DNA of 64,000 bases from contig JARVGI010000002.1 in assembly GCA_029762625.1 (NCBI GenBank), positions 64,772-128,771 of the forward strand, in the 5' to 3' direction. Made by a program: the position numbers and the translations under genes. Below are positions 44,008-53,425 of the stretch, piece after piece. Origin of the DNA: Methanomicrobiaceae archaeon. GTDB taxonomy: Archaea > Halobacteriota > Methanomicrobia > Methanomicrobiales > Methanomicrobiaceae. The notes under the pieces were generated by a model. The model was not told the origin of the DNA. It ran no database searches and saw nothing but the letters and a program-made list of their open reading frames with translations. Numbering within the stretch: position 1 is the first letter of the stretch; each line of letters begins with the position of its first letter.

Positions 44008-44505
44008 TCATGCATCCAGGTACAGCGCCTGAATCGCTACGACTTCGGTGCTGTCCGCGGCCGCGGCATACGCCTCGAGGGGTTCGGCGTTGACCTCCAG
44101 AAAGCGTACCCCCCAGCCGAACTGCCCCAGAATGCGTTCCGCCTGGCCGCGCTCGCCGAGAATTACCAGCGCGGCGGCAAGCGCTTCGACCGAGGTGAGC
44201 CGGAACGGGCGCCCGAAGTTGACCGGGTTTGCCGCCACGAGGAAGGGGAGTGCACGCCTGCGTTTCCATGCCCGGACGGCACCGGTGTCCAGTACCTCCC
44301 AGGAGCAGTCGAGCGCGGTGATGGAGGGGGCGTCCCGGTCCGCGGGGGAGAGGGCTTGGGCTGCGGTGGGGTCGAGGAGAAGGGTATTCTTCGGCACCTT
44401 CCGGAGCGAAGGCACAATGGTGATCAGATCCTTTCGCGCCAGTTTTTTGACCGTACATTTCCGGGGGTCGCAGGTATTGTCCCGGTACGCGAAAAGCGGT
44501 ATCAT
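44008..44505 (-). CDS. tsr3: Tsr3-like 16S rRNA aminocarboxypropyltransferase (DUF367)
   Basis: 165 aa. Starts with the RLI-like segment FAYRDNTCDPRKCTVKKLAR, then LLLDPTAAQALSPADRD, ALDCSWEV, RRALPFLVAANPVNFGRPFR and LTSVEALAAALVILGE, matching Tsr3. It transfers the aminocarboxypropyl group of SAM to an rRNA pseudouridine late in small-subunit maturation. Divergent from the next gene with only 31 bp between starts. Confidence 0.92.
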   Translation of the reverse strand: MIPLFAYRDNTCDPRKCTVKKLARKDLITIVPSLRKVPKNTLLLDPTAAQALSPADRDAPSITALDCSWEVLDTGAVRAWKRRRALPFLVAANPVNFGRPFRLTSVEALAAALVILGERGQAERILGQFGWGVRFLEVNAEPLEAYAAAADSTEVVAIQALYLDA

Positions 44506-44536
44506 CTATGTGAGGTAAGCGCCCACGTATCTATCA

Positions 44537-45373
44537 ATGTACGTACTGCTCTGCCCCTGCATTCTCGATCCCGGACTCCGGGCCCGCGGCATCACCCGCC
44601 AGTCCGATCTCGATTGCTTCTCCCGCTGCCTCGAGCGGTGCAGGCATTTCGGCATCGAGACCGTGCCCCTCCCCTGCCCCGAGACCATGTATCTCGGGCC
44701 GGATCGCGCGCCGGGGAGCTTCGAGGAACGCCTCGAGACCCCGGCGTTCGCCCGTCTCCTCGACCGCTGCGAGGAGGAGGTACAGGCCCATATCGCCCGG
44801 CACGGGGATCCGCTCAGCATCGTCGGCGTGGACTCTTCGCCGGTATGCGGGGTGACATCCACCTACCGCACGGATGAGCGGGAGCCCGGACGCGGCGCGT
44901 TTCTCTCCCGGTTTCCCGAGCAGAAGGCGATGGAAGTGAAAGATTTCGCCCGCTACAAGGTGTATCTCGCAGCCCCCCTCTTTTCCGAGGCAGAGCAGAT
45001 GTACAACCGGGCCCTCCAGGACGATCTCTCCGCCCATTTCTTCGAGGTCTACCTGCCCCAGGAGGTAGGGGATACGAGTCATACCCGGGAAAAAGACGAG
45101 CACACGGCCATATTTGCGCAGCACATCGCTGCGCTCGACGAGGCGGATATGGTGGTCGCCGTGGTGGACGGTGCCGATGCCGATTCGGGGACGTCGTGGG
45201 AGATGGGCTACGCGTTTGCGCGGCGAAAGCCCGTGATCTCCCTGAGGACCGATTTTCGCTGTGCGGGGCACCACGAGCTGGTTAACCTCATGCTGGAGGA
45301 GTCGTCGATCGTCGTGACGGACAGAACCGTGCTTCCGGCGGCGCTCCAGTCCCCGCGTATCCGGGAGCGCTGA
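44537..45373 (+). CDS. Two-domain protein: Cys-rich DUF523/COG5418-like plus nucleoside 2-deoxyribosyltransferase
   Basis: 278 aa. N-terminal ~125 residues are Cys-rich (LLCPCILDPGLRARGITRQS, LDCFSRCLERCRHFGIE) with PLPCPETMYLGPDRAPGSFE and IVGVDSSPVCGVTSTYRT, resembling DUF523/COG5418 proteins. The C-terminal ~140 residues are a nucleoside 2-deoxyribosyltransferase fold: KVYLAAPLFSEAEQMYNRAL, ALDEADMVVAVVDGADADSG, then TSWEMGYAFARRKPVISLR with the catalytic Glu. Possible nucleotide salvage or clean-up. Shares a 31-bp divergent promoter region with tsr3. Confidence 0.82.
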   Translation: MYVLLCPCILDPGLRARGITRQSDLDCFSRCLERCRHFGIETVPLPCPETMYLGPDRAPGSFEERLETPAFARLLDRCEEEVQAHIARHGDPLSIVGVDSSPVCGVTSTYRTDEREPGRGAFLSRFPEQKAMEVKDFARYKVYLAAPLFSEAEQMYNRALQDDLSAHFFEVYLPQEVGDTSHTREKDEHTAIFAQHIAALDEADMVVAVVDGADADSGTSWEMGYAFARRKPVISLRTDFRCAGHHELVNLMLEESSIVVTDRTVLPAALQSPRIRER

Positions 45374-45809
45374 ACGGAAGGCGGGCAGGCAGGCGGTGGG
45401 GGTGCTGTCGGCCCGCCCTCTTCCGATCAGGAGTCCCTTCCCGGTCTTGCACGCATGGATGGTCCCGGGGGCATTCGCCGGCGCCCACCCAACGGCCCCG
45501 CATGCGCTCCGGTCATCGCAAGGGGGTTGATGAATGCACCCTCCGGATACACACAGGCGGGTACGGGGCAGTGCTGCCGACACTGCACGGTGCGTGATCT
45601 CGTACAGGGCCCGCTCCAAATAACGGAGAGGAAATCGCCCCTGAAGGCAAATTTGGGGAGATCAAAGTGGCGCCCTTTCCGGCTGCCGGGCGCCGCAGAA
45701 CAGTGATGGTATGGATAATCCCTTCAAAAATCGGTGAATAATCAGATCGGGGACAAATCGATGCGTTTTATAGTGGAATAGTGTTACGCTCTTTGAGCGG
45801 GTGAACGGC
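45374..45809. other. Intergenic region upstream of ArsR gene
   Basis: About 430 bp. GGCGGGC (45380-45386) and GCCCGCC (45411-45417) could form a weak hairpin after the upstream gene. A 58-codon Cys-containing frame at 45531-45704 was not accepted. AT-rich promoter sequence with GTTTTATAG at 45765-45773 lies ~40 bp before the ArsR ATG. Confidence 0.5.
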
Positions 45810-46157
45810 ATGGTGGATGACGATCCGGTATCCTTCCCGGACAACGGCAGCGATGAACGGGCACCAGCCCTGTCTGCCATGTTCCCCGAGACGGCAATCG
45901 AGCGCGCGAGCACCCTCTGTTACGCGCTCTCGAACCCCATCCGGATGAAAATACTCCTCCTTCTTGCATCCCGCACGTATTGTGTCCATTCGATCAGGGA
46001 TCTCTTTGCGATAAGCGATTCCAGGCTCTCCTATCACCTGAAAATTCTCCGTGACTGCGGCCTGATCGAAGGCAGCAGGGACGGAAAATGCATCAATTAT
46101 GCGACCACCCCGCAGGGGATGGAAATCTGCCGGATGTTCGGGTCATTCCGGTGGTGA
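45810..46157 (+). CDS. ArsR-family winged-helix regulator
   Basis: 115 aa. ALSNPIRMKILLLLASRTYC, IRDLFAISDSRLSYHLKILR, DCGLIEGSRDGKCINYAT are the helices and wing of an ArsR/HTH_5 domain. A Cys (YCVHS) and a few others could sense redox or metal. GGGTGA five bases upstream decides ATG 45810 over GTG 45801. No regulated operon is adjacent downstream; the kinase gene is convergent. Confidence 0.88.
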   Translation: MVDDDPVSFPDNGSDERAPALSAMFPETAIERASTLCYALSNPIRMKILLLLASRTYCVHSIRDLFAISDSRLSYHLKILRDCGLIEGSRDGKCINYATTPQGMEICRMFGSFRW

Positions 46158-46180
46158 GGGGCGGCGCGAACCTGGCTCTC

Positions 46181-48838
46181 CTATTTTGTTTTGTACTTGT
46201 CCATCAGGAGCGCCAGCCGCTCCGGCACTGCTCCGGCATCATCGCCGGTTTCATGCGCGGCCCTGTCGGGGATATCGGAGTACATGCCTTTTTTTAACAG
46301 GAACCGGAACGAAACACCATCCCCGGGCCGACCGGCGACGCGGTCCTCAACCCAGATCTCTCCCCCGTACCGGGAAACCAGCGTCCGCACGATGTAGAGC
46401 CCGAGCCCCTTGCCGCTCGTGGATTTGCATCCCCGCTGGAAACGGTCGAAAATAACGGTCTTCATCGCATCGGGTATCCCCGGGCCTGTATCCTCGATGA
46501 TCACCTCGATCTCGCTGCGGTGCTCCTCCGCCCTGATGAACACGACCACCTCATCGCCGCCGAACTTTATGCTGTTGCCGATTAGGTTGGCAAATATCTC
46601 TGTGATGAGGTCGTCCGCGAGCACGGTATATCCCCCGGGATTGTAGTGGATGCTGTGGTCGGGGTAGCGATCGACCTCCTTTCTGATCACCTCGTCGAGG
46701 TTCATCGGCTTTAACTGGGGTTTTTCCTCGTGCAGGCGGCGTATGGTGGAGACGTGGTCGGTGATCTCGATAGCCCTGCTGATGCTTTCCATCAGTTTCC
46801 CGGCAAACTCTCTCGGTTTTCCGGCAATCATCTCGGTGAGCATATCCGCGTACATGACCGAGACGGTATTGGCGTTCTTGATATCGTGGGTGAGGATGTC
46901 GAGGTAGAGATTTGCCTTCTCGTAGGACTCCTCCAGCTCCTGCTGGAGCAGGCCGCGGTAGATGGCGGTCCCGATCTCTTTGCCCGCCGTGATGAGCGTG
47001 TGCTGCTCCTCCGCGGAAAATCGCCTGCCGGTTCCCGATGAGGAGAGGAACAGCACGCCGACGACGGATCCCCCGCCGGAGAGCGGGACCCAGGAGACCT
47101 GCGTGCGCGTACCTGCATCTTCCGTGATCGTCTCATTGAACGCGGGAACCCCTTCCTGGAAGATGGAGGCAAAAGGCGCCCCGTCCAGCGGGAGCAGTTC
47201 GGAAAATGCGCCATTCGTGTGTTCTTTTCCAGCGGTGCAGGCCAGCACCGCATACCGCTCCTCGCCGTCAAGCAGGTAGATCGCCCCTTTCTCCATCCCG
47301 AGCACCGCAACGATCCGGTGCAGCGCATGCACAAGGAGATCGTAGAGCGTCTCCACGGACCCGGCGGCGGATATGATCTCATTGATGGCGGTGAGCTGGC
47401 GGTTGCGGCGCCGGATTTCCTCCTCATGCTCGCTGCGCTCGATGGTCGACCCTACTGCATCTGCCGCGGTTTTCAGGGCGTCGATTTCAGGTTTGTGCCA
47501 GGTACGCTCCTCCGAGCAGTCTTCGAAGACCAGAAAACCCCAGCATTGCCCTGCAACGGATATGGGCAGCACCGCAAAGGAGAGGACGTTGCGGGACGAA
47601 AAGAGGGCGGCGAGATCCGCGGACAGGTCCCGCACCGCGCCCGTGAGCACATGACCGAGGGTCAGGGCGGTTTCCCATTGCACCAACTCCTCTCTCTCCC
47701 AGAGCGATTTTTCGTCGATGGCGTTCTCCGGGAGTGCATGGAGCGAATGTTCTGTCCAGAGGTACCGGCGTGACTGCTGGTGGGCTTCGCTGCCGTTTTC
47801 GATCAGGTACACCCTGCTCGCTCCCGTGCCCCTCCCGAGCGCCTTCAATACCTCTTCGATATCGGTCTCCCACGACGGGGTGCGGTGGAGCCTGCCCGAG
47901 GCGATCATGACCGATTCGCATATCGCATCGTGCCGGGTGATGCGCTCTTCCATAAAGCAGCGCTCCAGCACGCTGATGAGAATATCGCCGACCATTTTCA
48001 GGTGATCGCGGTACTGGTGGAATGCTGTCAGACCACCCTGGTCCGATTCAAATCCGAGGAACCCCTGGATGGTCTTTCCCCTGAGGGGGAGTACGAGGCT
48101 CTGGCGGTGCCGGGTGGCATTGTGGGTGTGGATGATTGCGGGCTGCTTTGCAACCTCGCCCGTCCATGGAGAACCGGCGATCCGCACCCCCGCAAGGCTC
48201 CGCGTGGGTGCATCCCGGTGGGCAAACCACTCGAAACTCCCTCTGGTTCCCGTGCGGTCGCCATTGATGAGGGTGAGGTAGCAGGAGTCGGCACCGGCGC
48301 ACGTCCCCAGGTCACGGATGATTGCGGTGATCCTGCGGTCGAACTCGGGGGGTGCAGCGTCGACGAAGGAGGTGGAGATACGCGCCATTATCTCTTCAAA
48401 CGCGTGTTTCCGGCTGCTCTCCTCTTCGGCCTGCACCTTGCCGCTGACGAATGAGACGATGTCGATGCGCCCTCCGGCAAGCGTGCCGGTGGTGATGGGA
48501 GCGCTTTTTACCTCAATCCACTCGTCTTTCCTTCCCCGTGGCACGAAATGGTAGACACCCGCGTGGAGACGCTCATTGCGGTCGATAGCACTGAAAAGAT
48601 CGTGTAAGAATGATGCGGTTTCTTCGATGAAGGGAGCGATGTAGGATGTGATCAGCTCGCGGTACTCCATTCCCGTCGCCTTTTCCCTCGAAATGCCGGA
48701 GAATTCCTCCATCGCGACATTGAGCCAGCGAATTTTGCCCTGTTCGTCGCTCAGGAGCATCGGGATGTCGATTTCATCCTGCAGGTTGAAAAAGAAGGCC
48801 AGATCGCCGAAATCACTGCTTCTGGATGCTCCCGACAT
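46181..48838 (-). CDS. Sensor histidine kinase with PAS and three GAF domains
   Basis: 885 aa, soluble. N-terminal PAS (IDIPMLLSDEQGKIRWLNVA), then three GAF-type modules: around CAGADSCYLTLINGDRTG, GRGTGASRVYLIENGSEAH, and VAVLGMEKGAIYLLDGEERY. Kinase core: LYLDILTHDIKNANTVSVMY (phospho-His), IFANLIGNSIKFGGDEVVV, IEDTGPGIPDAMKTVIFDRF, GKGLGLYIVRTLVSRYGG. No receiver domain attached; the receiver-only protein at 10.3 kb could be a partner (speculative). GGAGTGA ~10 bases before ATG. Confidence 0.92.
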   Translation of the reverse strand: MSGASRSSDFGDLAFFFNLQDEIDIPMLLSDEQGKIRWLNVAMEEFSGISREKATGMEYRELITSYIAPFIEETASFLHDLFSAIDRNERLHAGVYHFVPRGRKDEWIEVKSAPITTGTLAGGRIDIVSFVSGKVQAEEESSRKHAFEEIMARISTSFVDAAPPEFDRRITAIIRDLGTCAGADSCYLTLINGDRTGTRGSFEWFAHRDAPTRSLAGVRIAGSPWTGEVAKQPAIIHTHNATRHRQSLVLPLRGKTIQGFLGFESDQGGLTAFHQYRDHLKMVGDILISVLERCFMEERITRHDAICESVMIASGRLHRTPSWETDIEEVLKALGRGTGASRVYLIENGSEAHQQSRRYLWTEHSLHALPENAIDEKSLWEREELVQWETALTLGHVLTGAVRDLSADLAALFSSRNVLSFAVLPISVAGQCWGFLVFEDCSEERTWHKPEIDALKTAADAVGSTIERSEHEEEIRRRNRQLTAINEIISAAGSVETLYDLLVHALHRIVAVLGMEKGAIYLLDGEERYAVLACTAGKEHTNGAFSELLPLDGAPFASIFQEGVPAFNETITEDAGTRTQVSWVPLSGGGSVVGVLFLSSSGTGRRFSAEEQHTLITAGKEIGTAIYRGLLQQELEESYEKANLYLDILTHDIKNANTVSVMYADMLTEMIAGKPREFAGKLMESISRAIEITDHVSTIRRLHEEKPQLKPMNLDEVIRKEVDRYPDHSIHYNPGGYTVLADDLITEIFANLIGNSIKFGGDEVVVFIRAEEHRSEIEVIIEDTGPGIPDAMKTVIFDRFQRGCKSTSGKGLGLYIVRTLVSRYGGEIWVEDRVAGRPGDGVSFRFLLKKGMYSDIPDRAAHETGDDAGAVPERLALLMDKYKTK

Positions 48839-49295
48839 AAACGGCGCTCACTCCTGACGTATGAATGGATATGAGGGGCCCGGGGTATATCAGTTTTGCT
48901 TCTTATATGCTCATCATGCATAACGACCGAAGCTGTGCGGTGGCGGCGTGAGAACGGTGATAATCCGGACGCGCCGGTGGAAGGTGCTCCCGGGGCTTCA
49001 GCTCCCGGCGATGCATGCCGCCAGCTATTCCGCGTGCGCGCTGACAAAAGATGTGGGGGAGGGGCACCGTTTGGTTGAACGTGTGCGCGTGTGTGTGTGT
49101 GGACAACGGGTGGGGTGTGGTGCGGTCCCACCATGGATGTGATTGAGAGGTGCCCGGTGCCCTTCTCCCCCGAGAAGGTGTGAAGTGTGGTTGCCTGTCT
49201 ATGGTGCCTCGTCATCCGGGCCCGGTTCCCCAATCGGGCACCGGATGCAGATCGCATCCCTTCTCCTGTCGAGTAGTGTAGAGATTCCAGAGCAG
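48839..49295. other. Intergenic region with a GT-rich simple repeat
   Basis: No supported gene. Contains a short GT-dinucleotide run at about 49085-49103 and ordinary GC-rich sequence; the AT-rich right part leads into the regulator promoter. Confidence 0.5.
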
Positions 49296-49325
49296 TCACC
49301 TGATCTGGTGATCACATGTTGTGAT
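49296..49325. promoter_or_regulatory. Two adjoining inverted repeats before the HTH-PAS gene
   Basis: TCACC-TGATCT-GGTGA (49296-49311) runs straight into ATCACA-TGT-TGTGAT (49311-49325). A TATA-like TTTAATATAA (49330-49339) follows at once. The layout suggests a regulator site overlapping the promoter of the HTH-PAS gene. Confidence 0.55.
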
Positions 49326-49441
49326 TAATTTAATATAACAGTTTCGTCTAATGCCTTGCATTAATGCTGACATTGGCGCTGTCGACATTGTCATCATTAA
49401 CGAAATCAATAAGTAGGCACCATGTGAATCTTTATACACGA

Positions 49442-51142
49442 ATGAGCAGTTTTCCTGTGGAATTGCCGAAAATTCTTGATATATTAAAGGCCAATCCCAG
49501 AGGTATGTCGGTGAGCGATATTGCGCAGGAACTCGGCGCAAACCGCAATACCGTATCCCGTTATCTGGATATGCTCCTTATTTCGGGCGAGGTTGAGATG
49601 AGGGCCTACGGGAAGGCCAAGGTCTTTTTTCTCTCGCAGCGCGTACCCATCTCCGCGATGCTGAATTTTTCCTCGGACATGGTAATCGTCCTCGACCAGG
49701 ACCTCCGGGTCGTCCAGGTCAATACCACGCTCTGCGAGTTTATCGGCGCGACGCGCGAGGAGATTCTCAACACCACGCTCAGGGAATCGCCGCTCGTGAT
49801 GTTCGACCACCCCGTGATCATCGAAAAAATCAGGGATGCAATGGCCGGCAGGGAGATTGCGGAGAACCTGCGGTTCCTGCGGGTGGACGGAGAACTCTTT
49901 TTCCGGTTCAAAATCGTCTCCACGGTCTTCAATGACGGATCGCCGGGCGTGACGCTGATCCTTGAAGACATCACCGAGCAGCAGACAGCAGAAGAGGCCC
50001 TCCGCACAAGCGAAAGTACGTACCGGACGCTCGTCGAGGAGATCAATGACATCATCTGGAATATCGACGATGAGAGCCGGTTCACCTTTGTCAGCCCCCG
50101 TGTCCGCGAGGTGCTGGGCTATTCCCCGGAGGAGATGCTCGGACAACCGATCCGCGACTTCATGGTCGACGCCGGGGACGCCGGCGCACCGCAGGTCTTT
50201 TCTCCGGGCGCGCAGGCGCCGGGGGAGAGCTCGTATGCCGAGTACGTCATGCGCCATAAGGACGGCAGGCCTGTTCCCATGGAGACCAGCTGGCGCCCCA
50301 TTCTCGATGAAATCGGGGACCCGGCCGGGTTCCGGCTCGTGAGCCGTGATATCACGGAACGGAAGCAGGCCATGAGTCGCGTGCGGCAGTGGAAATCGTT
50401 TCTCCATTCCATCGTCCAGAATATTCCCGCCGTGGTGCTGGTCAGGGAAATGCGTGAAGGCCGCTACGTGTTTGTCAACAGGGTGGCGGAAACCCTGTTC
50501 GGGGTGACCCGGCAGGATACCGGGGGACTGCGCGGGGACGAGATCTTTTCTCCCGCACTCGCTGGTGTGCTGGCAGAGGGAGACCATGAAGTGGAGAATA
50601 CGGCGTCCGCCGTGGATATCGGGGAGAAGGAACTCGCACTGCCCGCATGTGGCACGAAACCATTCCATATCCGCAAGATCCCCATCTTCAACCCGGCAGG
50701 CGACATCAAGTACATCCTCACCATTGCCGAAGACATCACCGGGCGGAAACAGGTCGAGGGGCAGATCCTTGCAGAGCGCGATCGCGCCGAGCGCTATCTG
50801 GATTCTGCCGGCGTGATGATCGCGGTTGTGGATGCCGGCGGGCGGATCAGCAGGATGAACCGACAGGGGTGTGCCGTCCTCGGCTACGCGGAGGAGGAGC
50901 TGCTGGGGCAGGACTGGTTTTCCACGCTCATCCCCGACCGCCTGCGCGACGAGCTGAGGGCGAATTTCAGGCGGTTCATCTCCGGGAACGGGCGGCAGTC
51001 CGAAGACGAGGTGGGGACGGTCATCACCCGCACCGGCGAGGAGCGCATCATCCGGTGGCACAACACCCTGCTCCGGGATGCGGAGGGAAGGATCGTGGCC
51101 ATGGTCTCGGCAGGGGACGACATCACCGGTCACGCTGCCTGA
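49442..51142 (+). CDS. HTH-PAS sensory transcription regulator
   Basis: 566 aa. N-terminal winged helix (LDILKANPRGMSVSDIAQEL, ANRNTVSRYLDMLLISGEVE) then four PAS domains (VIVLDQDLRVVQVNTTLCEF; TFVSPRVREVLGYSPEEMLG; a third around NRVAETLFGVTRQDT; a fourth with GYAEEELLGQDWFSTLI). There is no histidine-kinase or HATPase domain, so signal sensing is coupled directly to DNA binding, a design common in Methanomicrobia. ATG 49442 matches the family start; an in-frame ATG at 49364 lies ~28 bp after the TATA box and would give a leaderless, 26-residue-longer product. Confidence 0.85.
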   Translation: MSSFPVELPKILDILKANPRGMSVSDIAQELGANRNTVSRYLDMLLISGEVEMRAYGKAKVFFLSQRVPISAMLNFSSDMVIVLDQDLRVVQVNTTLCEFIGATREEILNTTLRESPLVMFDHPVIIEKIRDAMAGREIAENLRFLRVDGELFFRFKIVSTVFNDGSPGVTLILEDITEQQTAEEALRTSESTYRTLVEEINDIIWNIDDESRFTFVSPRVREVLGYSPEEMLGQPIRDFMVDAGDAGAPQVFSPGAQAPGESSYAEYVMRHKDGRPVPMETSWRPILDEIGDPAGFRLVSRDITERKQAMSRVRQWKSFLHSIVQNIPAVVLVREMREGRYVFVNRVAETLFGVTRQDTGGLRGDEIFSPALAGVLAEGDHEVENTASAVDIGEKELALPACGTKPFHIRKIPIFNPAGDIKYILTIAEDITGRKQVEGQILAERDRAERYLDSAGVMIAVVDAGGRISRMNRQGCAVLGYAEEELLGQDWFSTLIPDRLRDELRANFRRFISGNGRQSEDEVGTVITRTGEERIIRWHNTLLRDAEGRIVAMVSAGDDITGHAA

Positions 51143-51162
51143 AACCCAGATTTTTATTGTTG

Positions 51163-52680
51163 CTACAGGAGCGTTGCATGGGTGTAGCGCATACATTCGG
51201 CGGCAGGTGCGAGCCCGTCCTCTTTCATGACCGAGACTGCGCCGTGGCCCCCGCAGACGATGCACCGTCCGCCTGATCCCGGGATTGATGATTTCGTCAC
51301 CGCGGCGAGTTCTGCGAGGGCTTTTCGCTCTTTGCGGGCGCGATCGCTGTCCACGTTGACGGAGGTGATGAGGAAGTCCGCGTGGGAATTGTACCGCCGC
51401 CGCGCTTCGGTCAGGCTTCCGAAGTCAAAGAGACTGTCAGCGGTAAACATCAGCCCGGTACCGGGCGAGAAGAGGAACACCTGCCCGTACAGGTGGCCGC
51501 CGAGGCTCTCCAGCACCTCGAAATCAATGCCGCAGATGCTTATCCTGTCGAGGACGAAAAAGATCGAGCGCATGCGGCTTCCTGCCGGGGGGAAGAGTTC
51601 GACCGCCTCAGGCGGGGAGAAGCGCGAGAAGAGGTTGATCATGGTGGTGTACACCTCTTCGAGGATGGAGTCCTGGCTTGCAGAGCCGTAGGCCCGGTTC
51701 GCCTCCCTGATGATCTCCTGCGTGCCTCTGTGCATGCACGCCGGAGCGGCAAAGAGCCCGCCCGCGCCGCAGTGGTCGGCATCGGCGTGGGTGATGATGA
51801 TACGGGTGATGCGGGAGCCGTCGCCGAGGCCCATCGCCTGGAGCATGCGCAGCACGTCCGCATGGTAGATGCCGTAGCCGGTGTCCACCATCACCTGCTC
51901 GTCGGCCCCGTCGAAGAGAAAAATATTCCCTCCGCCGGGCATCTGGAAGCAATAGAGGGTGGTAGCCGCATCGATGTCGATGCGCTGCACGTCGCAGTAA
52001 AAGCCCTCGCCGGTGGTGTTTTTGAGGGTTGTTCCGGTCTGCAGGATATTGTCAAACACCTCGAGGGGATCTTTGCCGAGCCCGCAGAGCTCCTGGACGA
52101 TGTGGTTGATGTCGTGGAGAAACGAGAGGAGAAATTCTTCCTCCGCGCATCCAATGATGGTGCGCAGCTTCTGCGCCAGCTGGATATAGAAGATGGTGGT
52201 GTCGAGCCGCTCGCCGGTGGTGTCGTACTCAAGGATCTCCAAGGGATAGCGCGATTTGAGCCGGTTGAGGAGCTCGTCGGCGACCCTGCTCTCGGTAAGG
52301 TTCAGGCTCACGGTCACCCGGTCGGGGTGCTGTCCGGTCTCGTCGAAGTCGATGAAGGCGATGTTGGCGTTTGCCGCGGTGGTGTAGCCGAGAAACGCGA
52401 ACAGCGCCCCGGGCCGGTGGGGGAGGTGGACGTGGAATGTGAGGAAACTGAGGTTGCCGAGCGTCGTCTGCAGGTAGCCGATTGCAGCGAGCTCCTCCTC
52501 GATCGCCGCGTAGGCCGGTGCCGGACACCTGACCTCGAAAAAGACGGTCTGCGGGTCGATCCGCCGGTCGTACTGGATCCGTGAGATATTGCCGCCGTAG
52601 CGCTTCATGATCTCCGCCGCACGGTGCAGCGCCCCGGGCTGGTTGGGCATCCGGGCGATAAATGAATGGGCATCAGGCAT
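51163..52680 (-). CDS. ACT-ACT-metallo-beta-lactamase fusion protein
   Basis: 505 aa. Two N-terminal ACT-like domains (FIARMPNQPGALHRAAEIMK, ~1-75; FHVHLPHRPGALFAFLGYTT, ~80-155) suggest amino-acid sensing. A helical linker follows to ~residue 225. The metallo-beta-lactamase fold then has NIFLFDGADEQVMVDTGYGI, the metal motif ITHADADHCGAGGLF (HxDxDH, with Ala), and a later His in SLGGHLYGQVFLFSPGTGLM and Asp in FTADSLF. The reaction is unknown. It overlaps the methyltransferase gene by 8 bases. Confidence 0.85.
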   Translation of the reverse strand: MPDAHSFIARMPNQPGALHRAAEIMKRYGGNISRIQYDRRIDPQTVFFEVRCPAPAYAAIEEELAAIGYLQTTLGNLSFLTFHVHLPHRPGALFAFLGYTTAANANIAFIDFDETGQHPDRVTVSLNLTESRVADELLNRLKSRYPLEILEYDTTGERLDTTIFYIQLAQKLRTIIGCAEEEFLLSFLHDINHIVQELCGLGKDPLEVFDNILQTGTTLKNTTGEGFYCDVQRIDIDAATTLYCFQMPGGGNIFLFDGADEQVMVDTGYGIYHADVLRMLQAMGLGDGSRITRIIITHADADHCGAGGLFAAPACMHRGTQEIIREANRAYGSASQDSILEEVYTTMINLFSRFSPPEAVELFPPAGSRMRSIFFVLDRISICGIDFEVLESLGGHLYGQVFLFSPGTGLMFTADSLFDFGSLTEARRRYNSHADFLITSVNVDSDRARKERKALAELAAVTKSSIPGSGGRCIVCGGHGAVSVMKEDGLAPAAECMRYTHATLL

Positions 52681-53425
52681 GGCTCGCGTCCCTCCTTGGC
52701 CGGATCAGGTACATCGCCCACCCGAGGTGTTCTCGCCCGAATGCAAGGTATTCTTCCTGCACGCGGTGGAAATAGTCAAGCACCTCCCCACGGGAGGGAT
52801 GGCCGGGATAGCCCTCGAGCCACGCGAGGCAGGATCGCCAGATCCCGGACTCATAGGCGTCCCAGTCTTCGGTGGCGGAGCGCACCACCGCCGCCAGTTC
52901 AAGGCCCCGTTCACGCACCATGCAGAGCAGTTCGTACTCCGTCGGGATCTCGCCCCATTCCCGTGCGAATTCGGGGGGGACCCGTTCGACCCGCCAGTAC
53001 CGGTCCCCCAGGATGATGGCGCCGGTGCCGTGCACCATGCTGCCGAGCGCATCGAGTGCCGGCCCGGTGCCGCCCCAGATGTCGGATGCCCCGAGGGCGA
53101 CGGCCACATCGTAGGGCGCGTCCTGCGGTGCGAAGAGGGATGCGTCCATGCAGCGGATATCCACCTGCCCTGCAGCGTTCACCTCCGCGAGCCTTGTTTC
53201 CGCCTGGCGGCATGCCTCCTCCCTGATCTCGATGCCTGTTCCGGCAATGCCGAATGCGTTTGCCCAGAGTGCGAGGACGGTCCCGTTGCCGCAGCCGCAT
53301 TCCACCACCCTCGTGCCCGGCGAAAGCCCGGCCAGCGTTCCCATGGCCAGCACCTTCTCCGGGGTGGTGGGGTTCATGATCGCCAGCGGTCCCTGTGAGA
53401 TGGTGAGCAGGTCGAGGTGGTGCAT
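52673..53425 (-). CDS. SAM-dependent class I methyltransferase
   Basis: 250 aa. Motif I VVECGCGNGTVLALWANAFG, motif II GTGIEIREEACRQAE, later DVAVALGASDIWGGTGPALD and a Rossmann C-terminal half. The opening segment ISQGPLAIMNPTTPEKVLAM resembles methyltransferases that act on small molecules. GGAAGGATACCC precedes ATG. Translationally coupled to the ACT-MBL gene by the overlap. Confidence 0.88.
   Translation of the reverse strand: MHHLDLLTISQGPLAIMNPTTPEKVLAMGTLAGLSPGTRVVECGCGNGTVLALWANAFGIAGTGIEIREEACRQAETRLAEVNAAGQVDIRCMDASLFAPQDAPYDVAVALGASDIWGGTGPALDALGSMVHGTGAIILGDRYWRVERVPPEFAREWGEIPTEYELLCMVRERGLELAAVVRSATEDWDAYESGIWRSCLAWLEGYPGHPSRGEVLDYFHRVQEEYLAFGREHLGWAMYLIRPRRDASHA

Noticed and set aside
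45531-45704. Short Cys-containing frame (GQCCRHCT)
   Set aside because: No ribosome site or homology; codon use unconvincing.
49085-49103. GT-dinucleotide run as a phase-variable repeat
   Set aside because: Short, imperfect and not inside or just before a reading frame.
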